Source: Mycetohabitans rhizoxinica HKI 454 (GTDB lineage Bacteria > Pseudomonadota > Gammaproteobacteria > Burkholderiales > Burkholderiaceae). Taken from it: a DNA stretch of 64,000 bases. Below the pieces are notes generated by a model. It saw only the letters and a program-made list of their open reading frames with translations. It searched no databases and had not been told where the DNA came from. The stretch lies in NCBI RefSeq assembly GCF_000198775.1, contig NC_014722.1:1722867-1786866 (forward strand), in the 5' to 3' direction. Shown here in pieces: positions 10,136 to 19,046 of this stretch. Both the position numbers and the translations under genes were made by a program. The stretch's first letter is position 1; every line of letters starts with the position of its first letter.

Positions 10136-10639
10136 AGCGCACAGAAATAATAATAAACAACTAACCACCAATAGAGTGTTGTCAAAATCTGCCTGCTTAT
10201 ACGACAACCACTATAAATAGAAAATCTCAAATTTTGTCATTTTATTATGCCTGCTCTTCGGGTGCCTGTCTTACGGGAAGATTCCTCAAACCGTAAGGCG
10301 GGCAAAGCGTTGATGTAGAAAAATCCTCTCTTTTTAACCTTTAACTTCTTTGCCTCCCAACTAGTTTTTAACACAGCATGTTCAGGTCAGTGCATTCCCC
10401 TGTTGTACATAGATGCGGCAGATCGTCAAATATTCTTTGGAATACTTATCACGATGATCCGGGCTCATCAAATTAGCCGGTACGTAATCCCCGCACTCTC
10501 GACGGATTAACGAGTTTGACAATCAGCGACACACTTGCATACCGTTGCATAATTAGCCGGCCATGAACTAATAGTTTTGGCCTGCGGATGAGTCGTGTGA
10601 TACCATGTCGCAAACCCGGATGATAGACCTTCACACCAT
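10136..10639 (+). other. AT-rich intergenic stretch with one stem-loop
   Basis: No gene is supported over about 500 bases. A stem-loop lies at 10264-10303, with arms CTTACGG (10270-10276) and CCGTAAG (10291-10297) extended by partly paired flanks. There is no U-tract, so it may be an IS end or a weak terminator. Confidence 0.4.
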
Positions 10640-11430
10640 CGATGGCGACACTCTTATAGCCACGGTCAGCGACGGCGGACTGCGGGACCGATCAGCTCTT
10701 TCAACGCCGCACGACTTTGCTGGGCTAATCCGTCCAGTTGCCGCTCGACGTCACGCACCACGCACCACGCGCCCAACGCGCGACCACAAGCGCCAAAGCG
10801 CCTTCTTCATCCGCTTGTGCGGCTTCGCATGCGCATAGCGGCCGGTCTGGCTTGCCAGACGCGGCGCTTCGTGATTGTCGTTCTGCCGCAACTTCAGCCC
10901 GTTCCGGGCCGCAGCCCTCACTCAATGTTTCCGACAACGTTTAAGCAGGCGCGAATCGGTGGGGTGGGCAATTGCCTTTTCCATCACCGCCCGGTATCTA
11001 TACCCTTGCGGGGCTCCATGGCTGGCCCGCACATTCCTCTGCCAACGCTTCGCTGCCCTCCTCGGGGATGCCCACGCACGGCTCGGAGCGATGTGGCTCT
11101 CTATGCCTTCATCGTAGTGGGCTCTCACCACCTGCACCTTGCCGATCTTCCGGCGCACCCAATACAGGTTCTCGAACCATTGCCAGAGCACGTCCTCGTC
11201 CGACAGATCGAAGACGTGCTGCAAATACAGCAGCCCTGCGGTTAAGCGCGGCGAATTGGCCGGTCGGCCCCGGTGCGGCACGGTACTCACGTTCATCGCC
11301 GTGCCCAACCGCTCCTAGTCGCACAGACGGCAAGGCAGACCACGGATGCTTCAAATTGGTCGGCTCGCGCAGCGGTTGGCGAAACAATCTTCCGCTGTCA
11401 CCGGCGTCTTCGGACCCATCCATACCTCGT
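10640..11430 (-). pseudogene. IS5/IS1182-like DDE transposase remnant
   Basis: Transposase pieces appear in several frames on the reverse strand. In order they are DSGRLFRQPLREPTNLKHP, GRPANSPRLTAGLLYLQHVF, LSDEDVLWQWFENLYW, VMEKAIAHPTDSRLLKRCRK, then LKLRQNDNHEAPRLASQTGR. The order is that of a single DDE transposase, but frameshifts and stops break it throughout. No clean terminal inverted repeats or target duplication were identified. It lies between the two AT-rich secreted-protein genes. Confidence 0.8.
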
Positions 11431-11748
11431 CAGGATTGGCAGGTTTCACACCCCAATATGCCCGCTCTTTGCAACTCCCACAACACCGTTTCGAGTTCGC
11501 AGCCTAGCCGCATATGCCTTCCAGGGGAATTCAGAGCCGACTTGCTAGCGCTCAACAAGTTATTTTAGGCAATCTGGCTAAGGGAGCCATGTAGATTATG
11601 CAACAATAACCTATGATAGCGGACTATTCTTTCATTTATAATTTATTCAGCCGCAACGCTTGCAACTGTGTTTATAAAAACCTATATTTTTTTCGGGGCC
11701 ACTCGGATGGTGAATTAATAAACTTTTTTATACGGGATGAGATTAACC

Positions 11749-12264
11749 ATGCGCAAAACAATCAAACTTATTTTGATGCTTTTGTTCCCGCTTGTGACAT
11801 CGTCGGCTTGGTCTGATGTCGGAGATGTCGATATTGAAGGATACTCCATGGCCGTCCCCAATCAGACTAGTACGATACGGGTCCAAGACGTTCAAGTGAA
11901 TAACATCGTGGAAGAGGGCGATAGATGTCCGGAGAACGGTCGCCAAGCCAGGAATGCCAACGGAACCCCACTTTTTTGCCAATCTGGGGTATGGAAAACT
12001 GCACTGGCGGGCGCCAAGATACGCACGGTATTTAGCGAGTTTGGGAACATGGTTAACCCGCATACTGGAAAGCCTGACGTTGGCCTTGCTACTTGTAACG
12101 CCGACGAAATTGTTATCGCTGGTGGCGGCAACTGCCAAAACGGGGACAAAGCATGGTTACACACGTCAGGGCCGCACGGCAATGGTTGGATGGCCAACTG
12201 TTACGCGGGTAATCATGGCGACAACCCTGCTCAGGCAATCGCTATTTGTTTGTCTATTCGGTGA
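11749..12264 (+). CDS. Secreted protein with shufflon/PilV-tip-like cysteine motifs
   Basis: The start at 11749 (MRKTIKLILMLLFPLVTSSA) gives a Sec signal peptide; a longer frame begins 12 bases earlier. The mature part has six cysteines. The segment RCPENGRQARNANGTPLFCQ with SGVWK resembles the repeated motif of type IV pilus-tip (PilV shufflon) proteins. The C-terminal part GLATCNADEIVIAGGGNCQN through NGWMANCYAG to AIAICLSIR resembles the terminal domain of such adhesins. No pilus genes are near. It could be a stand-alone adhesin or lectin-like exported protein; receptor unknown. Confidence 0.65.
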   Translation: MRKTIKLILMLLFPLVTSSAWSDVGDVDIEGYSMAVPNQTSTIRVQDVQVNNIVEEGDRCPENGRQARNANGTPLFCQSGVWKTALAGAKIRTVFSEFGNMVNPHTGKPDVGLATCNADEIVIAGGGNCQNGDKAWLHTSGPHGNGWMANCYAGNHGDNPAQAIAICLSIR

Positions 12265-12549
12265 ATTACGGAAACCTCCATTGTCACGCAAATGCAAAAC
12301 ATAGGGTTTGCACGGCAAGCTTTATTCTAAAACAAGCTGGATTGCCAATCATGTGGCGAGTGAATTAATATTGGAGCGGACTTGCCAATCCAGTGTATGG
12401 GCTGGCAACGCCCGCAGCACAACCAAACGGCTGCTGCTAATAGCAGATTGGCGGAATTTTCAGACCATGGTCGGATAAAAGGTCATTTTTTGCCCTCCGC
12501 TACGCTTCACGCATGCTGTTTAGTCCATGACAGCAACAATATTGCTCTA
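12265..12549 (+). other. Intergenic sequence, nothing recognised
   Basis: About 285 bases between the secreted-protein gene and the phage remnants. A 106-codon frame beginning at 12382 has no family resemblance or ribosome site. Confidence 0.4.
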
Positions 12550-12810
12550 TCGGCAACTAACCGTCTGCGGCCGTACTGCACACATGTAGCCTTGGAGCGC
12601 GCGAAGCTTCTTTATTTCTCGCTGGGCGCCGGCCGCAACGGCGGAAAACGCGTTCTGCCACTGCTGCGTCGAGGTCTGCATAGGCAGTGGTTTGCGGCCT
12701 GACCCGCTCGTCGTTGGCCAGCAGCTTACGCAGCCCCAGTATTGCGCCGATGACGGCCAACGCCAGTAGATTCTCTCGTGTTCGTTCAGTGGCATCATCC
12801 TTTTCCAGTG
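12550..12810 (-). pseudogene. Possible phage holin remnant
   Basis: The reverse strand gives NEHERIYW in one frame and LAVIGAILGLRKLLANDE in another. Together these resemble the N-terminus of a phage holin (a hydrophobic segment following HE-x-YW). The frame break and loss of the remainder mark it as decayed. The assignment is tentative. It fits the integrase remnant and tRNA next door. Confidence 0.35.
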
Positions 12811-12889
12811 CGCATCATGGTCGCCAGACGGTAAGTGCGAGCGCCCAATTGCGTGGCTTACTTCGAGGCGAGCAGCGGGTGAAGCCGCA

Positions 12890-13140
12890 AGCCAGGTTCT
12901 CGAACCGCTATGGGACGCACCATACGTCGGCCGACTCCAAGGCGGGATGGCGAAGCTGATAGGCAAGGCGCTCAAGCTAAAAAAATCGAAAGGCGGTTCA
13001 CGTTCCACGAGCTGCACACCTACTATGTGACCAGGCACAGGGCAGAACGCGGCATGCTGCCGGCTCTTGATGCAAATCCGGCGACGACCGCACGCGCTGA
13101 CGACCGCACAAAAATCGCAAAGCGGCGAAGCATGTCATTC
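12890..13140 (+). pseudogene. Phage integrase (tyrosine recombinase) C-terminal remnant
   Basis: Two frames carry integrase-like sequence. WDAPYVGRLQGGMAKLIGKA is followed after a shift by RRFTFHELHTYYVTRHRAER, then LPALDANPATTARADDRTKI. In intact phage integrases this region reads FTFHDLR..YVTQHK and ends with the catalytic tyrosine in a TTARxYDR context. Here that tyrosine position is Ala-Asp. The fragment points at and ends about 90 bases from tRNA-His, a common attachment target. Confidence 0.6.
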
Positions 13141-13156
13141 TCAACTTGAGAATGAC
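13134..13156. repeat. Perfect 23-bp palindrome beside the integrase remnant
   Basis: Arms GTCATTCTCAA (13134-13144) and TTGAGAATGAC (13146-13156) are exact inverted copies around a single C. It lies between the integrase remnant and the terminator-like hairpin. It could be a recombination or operator site left from the element, or a hairpin with no function. Confidence 0.7.
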
Positions 13157-13162
13157 AAAGCA

Positions 13163-13196
13163 AAAACGGCACTGGATAAAATCTCAGTGCCGTTTT
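13163..13196 (-). terminator. Strong bidirectional-looking terminator hairpin
   Basis: A perfect 12-bp stem, AAAACGGCACTG (13163-13174) and CAGTGCCGTTTT (13185-13196), with a 10-base loop. Flanking A and T runs give U-tracts in both directions. On the reverse strand it lies about 30 bases past the tRNA-His 3' end, so it probably terminates that transcript. Confidence 0.8.
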
Positions 13197-13225
13197 ATAA
13201 ACGCTTGATTTTCTTAAAAATTCTT

Positions 13226-13301
13226 TGGGGTGGCCGATGGGACTCGAACCCACGACGACAGGAATCACAATCCTGGACTCTACCAACTGAGCTACGGCCA
13301 C
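13226..13301 (-). tRNA. tRNA-His (GTG anticodon)
   Basis: The reverse strand starts GTGGCCGTAGCTCAGTTGGT, with anticodon GTG in the loop, a standard T-arm (GGGTTCGAGTCCC) and encoded CCA. The base just upstream (13302 on this strand) is G, supplying the extra G-1 expected of tRNA-His. Phage integrase sequence lies on its 3' side, so the gene has probably served as an attachment site. Confidence 0.97.
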
Positions 13302-13435
13302 CACTGCAGGAACCGATACATCGAGGCACGCTGCACGCCGGTGAGAACAATCACCAGCGGAGACCGGAATTATACGCAGGGATTTCCCATTTTGCTAGCG
13401 GTGGGACGCAAAAAATTCTGACCCAGCTACCGGCT

Positions 13436-14501
13436 TCACTCGACATGCGCTTTTGCCATGTGATCGTGCCCGGCCGGGCGGGCGTTCAACATGGCGCGCG
13501 CCTCGTCAAATATGCGCGAATCGCCAGTGGCCAGTTTTCGATGATCCGACAACACGCGGCGCCAACCTCTCGCGCCAGGTTGGTCGCGATAAAGCCCGAG
13601 CATATGCCGCGTGACGGCGCCAATGTAGGTACCCCGAGCCTGTTCGGCCCCAATATACTCGATCATCGCCTGCTCGACCTCGCCGCGCGTACGCGCCAGC
13701 GCCGACGGCTCGTAGAAGCGCCTATCGACATCTGCCAGCAGAAAGGGATTGTGATAGGCTTCGCGCCCGATCATCACGCCGTCGACGTGGTGCAGGTGTT
13801 CATGCGCCTTCATCCAACGTCTTGATGCCGCCATTGATGACGATCTCGAACTCAGGGAAGTCACGCTTGAGCCGGTACGCGTAGTCATACTTCAACGGTG
13901 GAATCTCGCGGTTCTCTTTCGGCGACAGTCCCTTCAGTATCGCGTTGCGCGCGTGCACGATGAATACGCGGCATCCACCTTGCGCCACAGTGCCCACGAA
14001 ATCGCGCACGAACCCATAGTCATCGATCGCGTCCACGCCGATCCGATGCTTGACCGTCACGGGCACCGCGACAGCATCGCACATTGCCTTCACACAATCG
14101 GCGACCAGCGTTGCCTCCTTCATCAGGCACGCGCCGAATGCGCCGCGCTGCACCCGCTCGGACGGACAGCCACAATTCAGATTGACTTCATCGTAGCCCC
14201 ACTGCTCTGAAAGTTTCGCGCAGCGGGCAAGCTCGTCCGGCTCGCTGCCGCCAAGCTGTAATGCAATCGGGGCCTCCTGCGGCGTGAACGACAGGTGTCG
14301 TGCGACATCGCCGAACAGCAGGGCGCCAGTCGTCACCATTTCCGTGTATAGGTAGACGTGGCGGGATAATTGCCGGTGGAAATAGCGGCAATGGCGGTCG
14401 GTCCAGTCCATCATCGGCGCGACGCAGATGCGTCGGGCACGATGGGCGTTGAAGTCGGTCATCGGAGCAGCAGTCGCGGAATACGCGAGTATCGCGGGCA
14501 A
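13436..14501 (-). pseudogene. dusA: tRNA-dihydrouridine synthase A, single frameshift
   Basis: This gene encodes a DusA that reduces uridine 20/20a in tRNAs. The first 230 residues include [19 protein letters not shown], the catalytic Cys in [19 protein letters not shown], and [11 protein letters not shown]. There the frame is lost near 13805-13815 and continues one frame over with [20 protein letters not shown] to the natural C-terminus. Removing one G in the sequence reading GATGAAGGCGCATGAA restores a full-length protein. All active-site residues are intact, so this is a very recent mutation or a sequencing error. A start at 14462 ([11 protein letters not shown]) is also possible. Confidence 0.85.
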
Positions 14502-14589
14502 ACCGACATTTTATCGTCTCTGCGACGGCCTCGCACCCGCGCGTGTCTCTGCGCAAAAAGCCCAGCCCGCGGTGGGCTAGGGAGTCCCT

Positions 14590-15211
14590 AATTCAAAAAT
14601 ACATTACTTCAAAACTTGAACTCATCGCAGTAGCCCGGAGCCGTTGAGAGCGCTCGCTCTGCGCGGATTGTCTCACTATGTCCGACGCCGCCGGACTCGA
14701 GCCATACGTCGACGCTGCCGGCAAGTTGGTGGGTGCCGGCCTTCATCATTCCGACCATACTGCTGAAACGACCATGCCGGGTGCCAACTGACCCGAAGAA
14801 ATTTTGGACCCGTAGGTGCCAGGCATGTGACTCGAAGTAAGCAGCAAGCGCTATTAGCGGCATGACAACAGGCGAACCATGTTCCTCGACGCGGCGACGC
14901 TCGTGTCATCTATCAGGCAGTTCATGGAATTTCAGCTTCGTGATGCCATTTCAGCGAACACACTGCTCTGCGTGCCGACATGGGCCCAAAATCAGCGTCG
15001 GGCGCTTTACGTGCCGTCAGAGGATATGGCTTCGCCCGCTGCTCAGCCGCGCACTGGGCGCCATGCTGGTGCCTCGTCCGTCCATTCTGACGGATCGGGG
15101 CCTGCCCAGGCAAACAGAGAAAGCCGGGTATGCCCCCTGATGATCATCGCTGGACCACCCTCGGCCCACTGGAAAGTCTTCGGTCGCAGCCACGCGCTGC
15201 GGCTTCTTTTG
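14590..15211 (+). other. Intergenic stretch, no supported gene
   Basis: About 620 bases. An 84-codon reverse frame (14609-14863, ending CDEFKF) and a longer forward frame from 14879 are open, but neither has a recognisable family or ribosome site. It may hold an unrecognised gene remnant. Confidence 0.35.
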
Positions 15212-15346
15212 CTACTTCGCCTCTTCCGCGGAGTGAGTCATCGCCCTGCCGCCCGCGGAGATATCCTGCCCTACGCCGGACACCGTGTTGCACCCGGCCA
15301 GCGCGACCCCGGTCAGCATGAGTATTGCAGCAATCATACGTGTCAT
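15212..15346 (-). CDS. Entericidin A/B family small lipoprotein
   Basis: A 44-aa lipoprotein starting at 15346 (MTRMIAAILMLTGVALAGCN). The lipobox LAGC places the lipidated Cys at residue 19. The mature part TVSGVGQDISAGGRAMTHSA then EEAK is the typical entericidin pattern. In enterobacteria the family is linked to stationary-phase envelope stress and the entericidin A/B antidote-toxin pair. Only one copy is seen here. A GGGA ribosome site precedes the start. Confidence 0.9.
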   Translation of the reverse strand: MTRMIAAILMLTGVALAGCNTVSGVGQDISAGGRAMTHSAEEAK

Positions 15347-15800
15347 TTGACTATTCCCAAAAAATGGATGGCATGAAAATGCGGACCGGCAATAACCGCG
15401 TCCCCGGTACATCGTGGCCCACGCGCGAAAACGCCGGCCACCGGCATCGAAACCGTCCGGGGTCCGGCTCATTGAACAGAGAAGCAAACAAAGCGCCGCG
15501 ACGAACACCGGCAGCCCCAAGCACGCAGGTGGCCCACTGCGGCCACAGCGAGATCATAATTTGCTCGGCGCCGACCTTCTGTGCGTTCGAGCACCGATTC
15601 ATCGAGCAATCAATATGTCGTGCTGGCCGGCGTGCCCGCCGGCGCGCGCCGCGATGTGGGCCCGGCCGGCAACATCCCGCCAGCGTAGTCAGCGCCTGCA
15701 ACAGCGCGCAGTACTCTACGGTGCGATTTATACTTTAATAGAAAATGGAATCGAGTTCGCGCAGGCGCTAGCCGCTGTGGTGCGACAAAAGGAGAAAGCG
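15347..15800 (+). other. Intergenic stretch before a secreted-protein gene
   Basis: About 450 bases with no recognisable gene. The last part before 15801 carries the AAAAGGAG ribosome site and AT-rich sequence (TATACTTTAATAGAAAATGG at 15729-15748) that may hold the promoter of the next gene. Confidence 0.4.
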
Positions 15801-16157
15801 ATGAGGCACATGACATGGCTGGCAATATACAGCGTCGCGGTGGCAACCGCCTCCGCAGTTGCTGCGCCCTGCGCTGGCATCGCGGCAGACCATCGCACAC
15901 CGCTCTCCGGTTGGACGATCCCGGCCGGCGCGGCGGCGTCGCCCGCTGTAGCGGTTTCGTCCGGCACGAGATCCGCCCATGCGGGCACCGGGTCGTCTGC
16001 GCCAGTCCCAAGCAGTGGCGCAGGCGGCATGTCAAAACGTCCTGAAGACGCAGGCAAGGCCAATAATCCAGACAACATGCCGATCAAGCGCCCGGATTCA
16101 AAGACCAACGACCGCATCCTGAGAGATCACCTGCCAAGCGACGCGATCGCCCGGTAG
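15801..16157 (+). CDS. Hypothetical exported protein, 118 aa
   Basis: The start at 15801 is preceded by AAAAGGAGAAAGCG. The N-terminus MRHMTWLAIYSVAVATASAV with cleavage near AVAAP is a Sec signal peptide. The mature part is rich in Ala, Ser, Pro and Gly and ends with the polar stretch NNPDNMPIKRPDSKTNDRIL. This looks intrinsically disordered. No domain is recognised. The longer upstream open frame is not used. Confidence 0.6.
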   Translation: MRHMTWLAIYSVAVATASAVAAPCAGIAADHRTPLSGWTIPAGAAASPAVAVSSGTRSAHAGTGSSAPVPSSGAGGMSKRPEDAGKANNPDNMPIKRPDSKTNDRILRDHLPSDAIAR

Positions 16158-16189
16158 CACGGCGCGGTATGCAGCAGCTGAACTGCAGC

Positions 16190-16720
16190 GACGATCGCTC
16201 TAGACGCGTGTTGACAATCCGCAAAATACGGCTCCCAAATCACCCACGCGCCGACGCTGCCTGTACGAATGCCGCACGGGCATCGCCGGCGGCAGACAGA
16301 TGGGACGGATATCCGCATAGCTCAGCCCAGCCCGCTGCAGCGCGCGCGCACAAGTATGTAATAGACGTTGGAGCCCTTTTTCAACACAACGCGCTTGCCG
16401 CGCAATTGTGCGACCGAACGAATCGGCGAATCGTGTTGCACGGCGATCGCTTCGGCCACCGGGGCGGACGGTTCACTACTGACATAGATGAAGTCGACGC
16501 CCCCGCCTGGACAAATACCGGCAGCATCTCGCTGGTGGTTTCTAGGTCTAGGGCCTTCGCGTTGAGCCCCTCCAGCAATTACAGCCCGGCGGAAAACTCC
16601 AGCCATGAAACCGCGACGCCTTACGCGGCCAGCCGCTTTCCGAGCGTGCCCTTGAGCAGCACCAGCGTACCGTACTTCTGATAGCCGATGCGCAGCGTGG
16701 TCGGCGCATTTCAAAGCGCA
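16190..16720 (-). pseudogene. Aliphatic-sulfonate-binding protein (SsuA-like), decayed
   Basis: Fragments of an SsuA/TauA-type substrate-binding protein occur in order but in changing frames. They are LRIGYQKYGTLVLLKGTLGK, LLEGLNAKALDLETTSEMLP, VDFIYVSSEPSAPVAEAIAV, HDSPIRSVAQLRGKRVVLKK with GSNVYYILVRA, and finally GSVGAWVIWEPYFADCQHAS. Frameshifts and stops interrupt it and the N-terminal signal peptide is missing. No ssuB, ssuC or ssuD is adjacent. Loss of organosulfonate scavenging would leave sulfate uptake through the cys locus. Confidence 0.8.
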
Positions 16721-16841
16721 TCTTACGGGGCGTGGGTCACTGCCAGTCAAGACTCTTGTAGCAAAAGCAACGCGTTGCCGCGCGTGGATCCAGAGCGCCA
16801 CCCAAATGCTGGCTGTCGGCTCTGTTGTATTGACAACAGAT

Positions 16842-16860
16842 ATACACTAATATAGTGTAT
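16842..16860. promoter_or_regulatory. Palindromic operator of the toxin-antitoxin pair
   Basis: The arms ATACACTA (16842-16849) and TAGTGTAT (16853-16860) are perfect inverted copies with a three-base spacer, 25 bases upstream of the antitoxin start. Ribbon-helix-helix antitoxins of this type normally repress their own operon by binding such a site. A further related half-site (TGTATATACA) follows at about 16866. Confidence 0.75.
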
Positions 16861-16884
16861 CTATTGTATATACAAGGAGCTATC

Positions 16885-17145
16885 ATGCGAGACGCCGCTA
16901 TCAATCTACGTGCCCTGCCTGAACAGCGCGATTTGATCGACCATGCCGCAAGCTTACTAGGCAAGAACCGCTCTGACTTCATGCTCGAAGTCGCGTGCGA
17001 GCGAGCACAAGCGGTTGTGCTGGATCGGGTGTTTTTCCATTTGGACGCTGACAAGTTCCAGCAGTTCGTGGCAATGCTAGACGCGCCGCAAAGCGCCAAT
17101 CCGGGCCTTAAGCGCTTGATGAACATTAAGGCCCCCTGGAAGTGA
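16885..17145 (+). CDS. TacA-type (DUF1778) ribbon-helix-helix antitoxin
   Basis: An 86-aa antitoxin starting at 16885 behind an AAGGAGC ribosome site. The N-terminal DNA-binding part AINLRALPEQRDLIDHAASL with LLGKNRSDFMLEVA is typical of DUF1778 proteins. The C-terminal part (about residues 50-86) would wrap the toxin. It overlaps the toxin start by four bases, so synthesis is coupled. It is predicted to repress its promoter through the palindrome at 16842-16860, with conditional cooperativity as in related systems. Confidence 0.9.
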   Translation: MRDAAINLRALPEQRDLIDHAASLLGKNRSDFMLEVACERAQAVVLDRVFFHLDADKFQQFVAMLDAPQSANPGLKRLMNIKAPWK

Positions 17146-17639
17146 GTGTGGAACTTTTTGCCCCGCAGTCCCTATGCACTCAGCATCGGCTTGATGAGTT
17201 TGACTGTGGCGAGTCAGCTTTAAATGAGTGGCTTAAGCGTCGAGCGTTAATTAATCACCTGAGCGGGGCCAGTCATACGTTTGTCGCGGTTGATGCTGAC
17301 CAGCGCGTCTTCGGCTATTATGCGTTGGCAGCAGGGGCGGTTTCACATCAGCAAGCCACCGGCGCGGTTCGCCGCAATATGCCAGATCCGGTTCCGGTCA
17401 TGGTGCTGGCTCGGCTTGCAGTCGATCTACGGGCTCAGGGCATCAAACTCGGTGCGGCCTTGCTGCAAGACGCAGTATGCCGAGTACAGGCCGTATCGGA
17501 GAATGTCGGCGTTCGGGCCTTGCTTGTCCATGCGCTGCATGAGCGTGCACGTCAGTTCTACGAGCGCTACGGATTTCAATCCTCGCCAGTGCATTCTATG
17601 ACGTTAATGTTGCGACTACCGCAAGGCAGCCATACGTAA
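17142..17639 (+). CDS. TacT-type GNAT acetyltransferase toxin
   Basis: A 165-aa GNAT toxin that starts with GTG at 17142, overlapping the antitoxin stop. Family members acetylate the amino group of aminoacyl-tRNAs and block translation. Visible features are the N-terminal LDEFDCGESALNEWLKRRAL, the acetyl-CoA-binding strand-loop VMVLARLAVDLRAQGIKLGA, and the conserved C-terminal FYERYGFQSSP containing the expected catalytic Tyr. The reading frame is intact, so the pair is probably active. The target tRNA is not predictable from sequence. Confidence 0.9.
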   Translation: MSVELFAPQSLCTQHRLDEFDCGESALNEWLKRRALINHLSGASHTFVAVDADQRVFGYYALAAGAVSHQQATGAVRRNMPDPVPVMVLARLAVDLRAQGIKLGAALLQDAVCRVQAVSENVGVRALLVHALHERARQFYERYGFQSSPVHSMTLMLRLPQGSHT

Positions 17640-18086
17640 AGGGCCGCTGGCTGCTACGAGGTGAGCCCCGGCGCTTACGCCGGATGGCCGATTTGCTAAA
17701 CGTGTGCGAGCGAAGCAACAACCCGCCCTCTTCCTCGCTCATCTTTCCAGATTCCAAATTTTTTGCAGTTCTTCCGCGCTTCCATTGCTCACCAAGGACG
17801 CAATTTTCCGCAGCGTGTCCACCAATCGTGTCAGGGCGCCTTGCGATTGCTTCAAGAGCCGTTAAGGGGAATTTCTCAAAAGCTAGAATGCGTGAGACAT
17901 GGAATAAAGTCCCGACACTCAAGGACGTCGGCGCGAGTCAATCCGGACGCTTTTGAAACCGGACAAACTGTCTATTTTTTCAGTTTTAGTTGTGCCAATT
18001 CGTAATATGGCGCGGCCCCCACGTGAGGTCACTATAATGAACATCCTGAGCGCGCAAGCACGCGCCTGCCGTCTACGAATCCCACT
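17640..18086 (+). other. Intergenic stretch, nothing recognised
   Basis: About 450 bases after the toxin gene. Open frames on both strands (for example 17684-17956) show no family pattern or ribosome site. The sequence may include remnants, but I cannot name them. Confidence 0.4.
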
Positions 18087-18515
18087 ATGCAAAGCGTCAT
18101 TTTGCCGTTCATTGCCGGCTTTCTCGCCGTACTGTTTTTTCATGAGGCAACGATCGCGTTGCTGCACGCGGCCGAATTGACCGACCAATTGCCGTTCTCG
18201 ACCACGCCGTTCGCGCCCCTCGGCGTCCCTGAGTTCCTGCTCACCGCGCTGCTCGGCGCGCTATGGGGCATCGTACTGGCGTGGCTGCTGCGCGTCGGTC
18301 CGCAACGGCCTGCGCCGTGGCTCGGCTCATTCGTGTTCGGTGGCGTCGTGCTGACCGCAACGACGGTGTTCGTGCTCGATCCAATCTGCGGTATCTGGCC
18401 AAGCGGTAACATGCTGCCACGCCTCGCGTTTGGTTTCGTCGTCAACGCGATGTGGGGATTCGGCTCGCTGGTGTTCATGCGCGCGTTCATGACGGACAGT
18501 GACAAGCCGTCATAA
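18087..18515 (+). CDS. Four-helix integral membrane protein, function unknown
   Basis: A 142-aa protein with about four hydrophobic segments: VILPFIAGFLAVLFFHEATI, FLLTALLGALWGIVLAWLL, APWLGSFVFGGVVLTATTVF and RLAFGFVVNAMWGFGSLVF. Its reading frame and codon use look like a core gene. It has no catalytic motif. It is monocistronic between the toxin-antitoxin region and a DUF1488 gene on the other strand. Confidence 0.7.
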   Translation: MQSVILPFIAGFLAVLFFHEATIALLHAAELTDQLPFSTTPFAPLGVPEFLLTALLGALWGIVLAWLLRVGPQRPAPWLGSFVFGGVVLTATTVFVLDPICGIWPSGNMLPRLAFGFVVNAMWGFGSLVFMRAFMTDSDKPS

Positions 18516-18674
18516 ACCGCCTGCGGCACACAAGCACGCGCAAGCAAGGCCGAAACGCCGTCGCAACCGCACAGCACGACGATGCGACGGGCCGCGACAG
18601 CGACACGGCGAATCGTCCGGAGCGGATCGTCCAGAGCCAGCGGGGCCAACGTGCGGCCCGCCGGTTCGCGCTGG

Positions 18675-18962
18675 TCAGCCCCGTGACACGTCACCAGGAC
18701 GGAAATGACCGCTCTTGAGCAGTACCGGGTGTCCGTCGCAGCGCTTCAAATGCTCGCGCGCTGTGTCGAGGATACGCGCGCGGCCCCGGTCGAACGCGCG
18801 GATCCAACCGTCGCGATCGTTCGATACAACACCGAAGTGATCCTCCAGGGCTTCAACGGAGATGGCGCAGCGTACCCGTTCGCCATTGACAATGGCATCG
18901 AACTCCACGGTTAGGTTGTTGTCGCGGTACGCTCCGGCTTCAGCGGGAAAATCAATCTGCAT
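18675..18962 (-). CDS. DUF1488 family protein
   Basis: A 95-aa cytosolic protein. The central part VEFDAIVNGERVRCAISVEA followed by LEDHFGV matches the small DUF1488 family, whose members are of unknown function and common in Burkholderiaceae. Full family length. It has no adjacent partner on the same strand. Confidence 0.75.
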   Translation of the reverse strand: MQIDFPAEAGAYRDNNLTVEFDAIVNGERVRCAISVEALEDHFGVVSNDRDGWIRAFDRGRARILDTAREHLKRCDGHPVLLKSGHFRPGDVSRG

Positions 18963-19046
18963 GCCAGCCTCGGGAATCGGACGTGGATTCCTATTTTAGC
19001 GAGCCACGGCATGGCCAGCCAAGTCGGCCGATAGCGGGACGCCAAT

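Noticed and set aside
10264..10303. Stem-loop as a definite terminator
   Set aside because: It has no U-tract and lies about 130 bases after the nearest gene; it is only mentioned as a stem-loop within the intergenic entry.
12547..13038. 163-codon reverse frame as a real gene
   Set aside because: Holin-like sequence appears only in pieces across two frames, and the opposite strand carries integrase fragments, so the frame is not an intact gene.
14879..15376. 165-codon forward frame
   Set aside because: It has no ribosome site or domain and overlaps the well-supported entericidin gene on the other strand.
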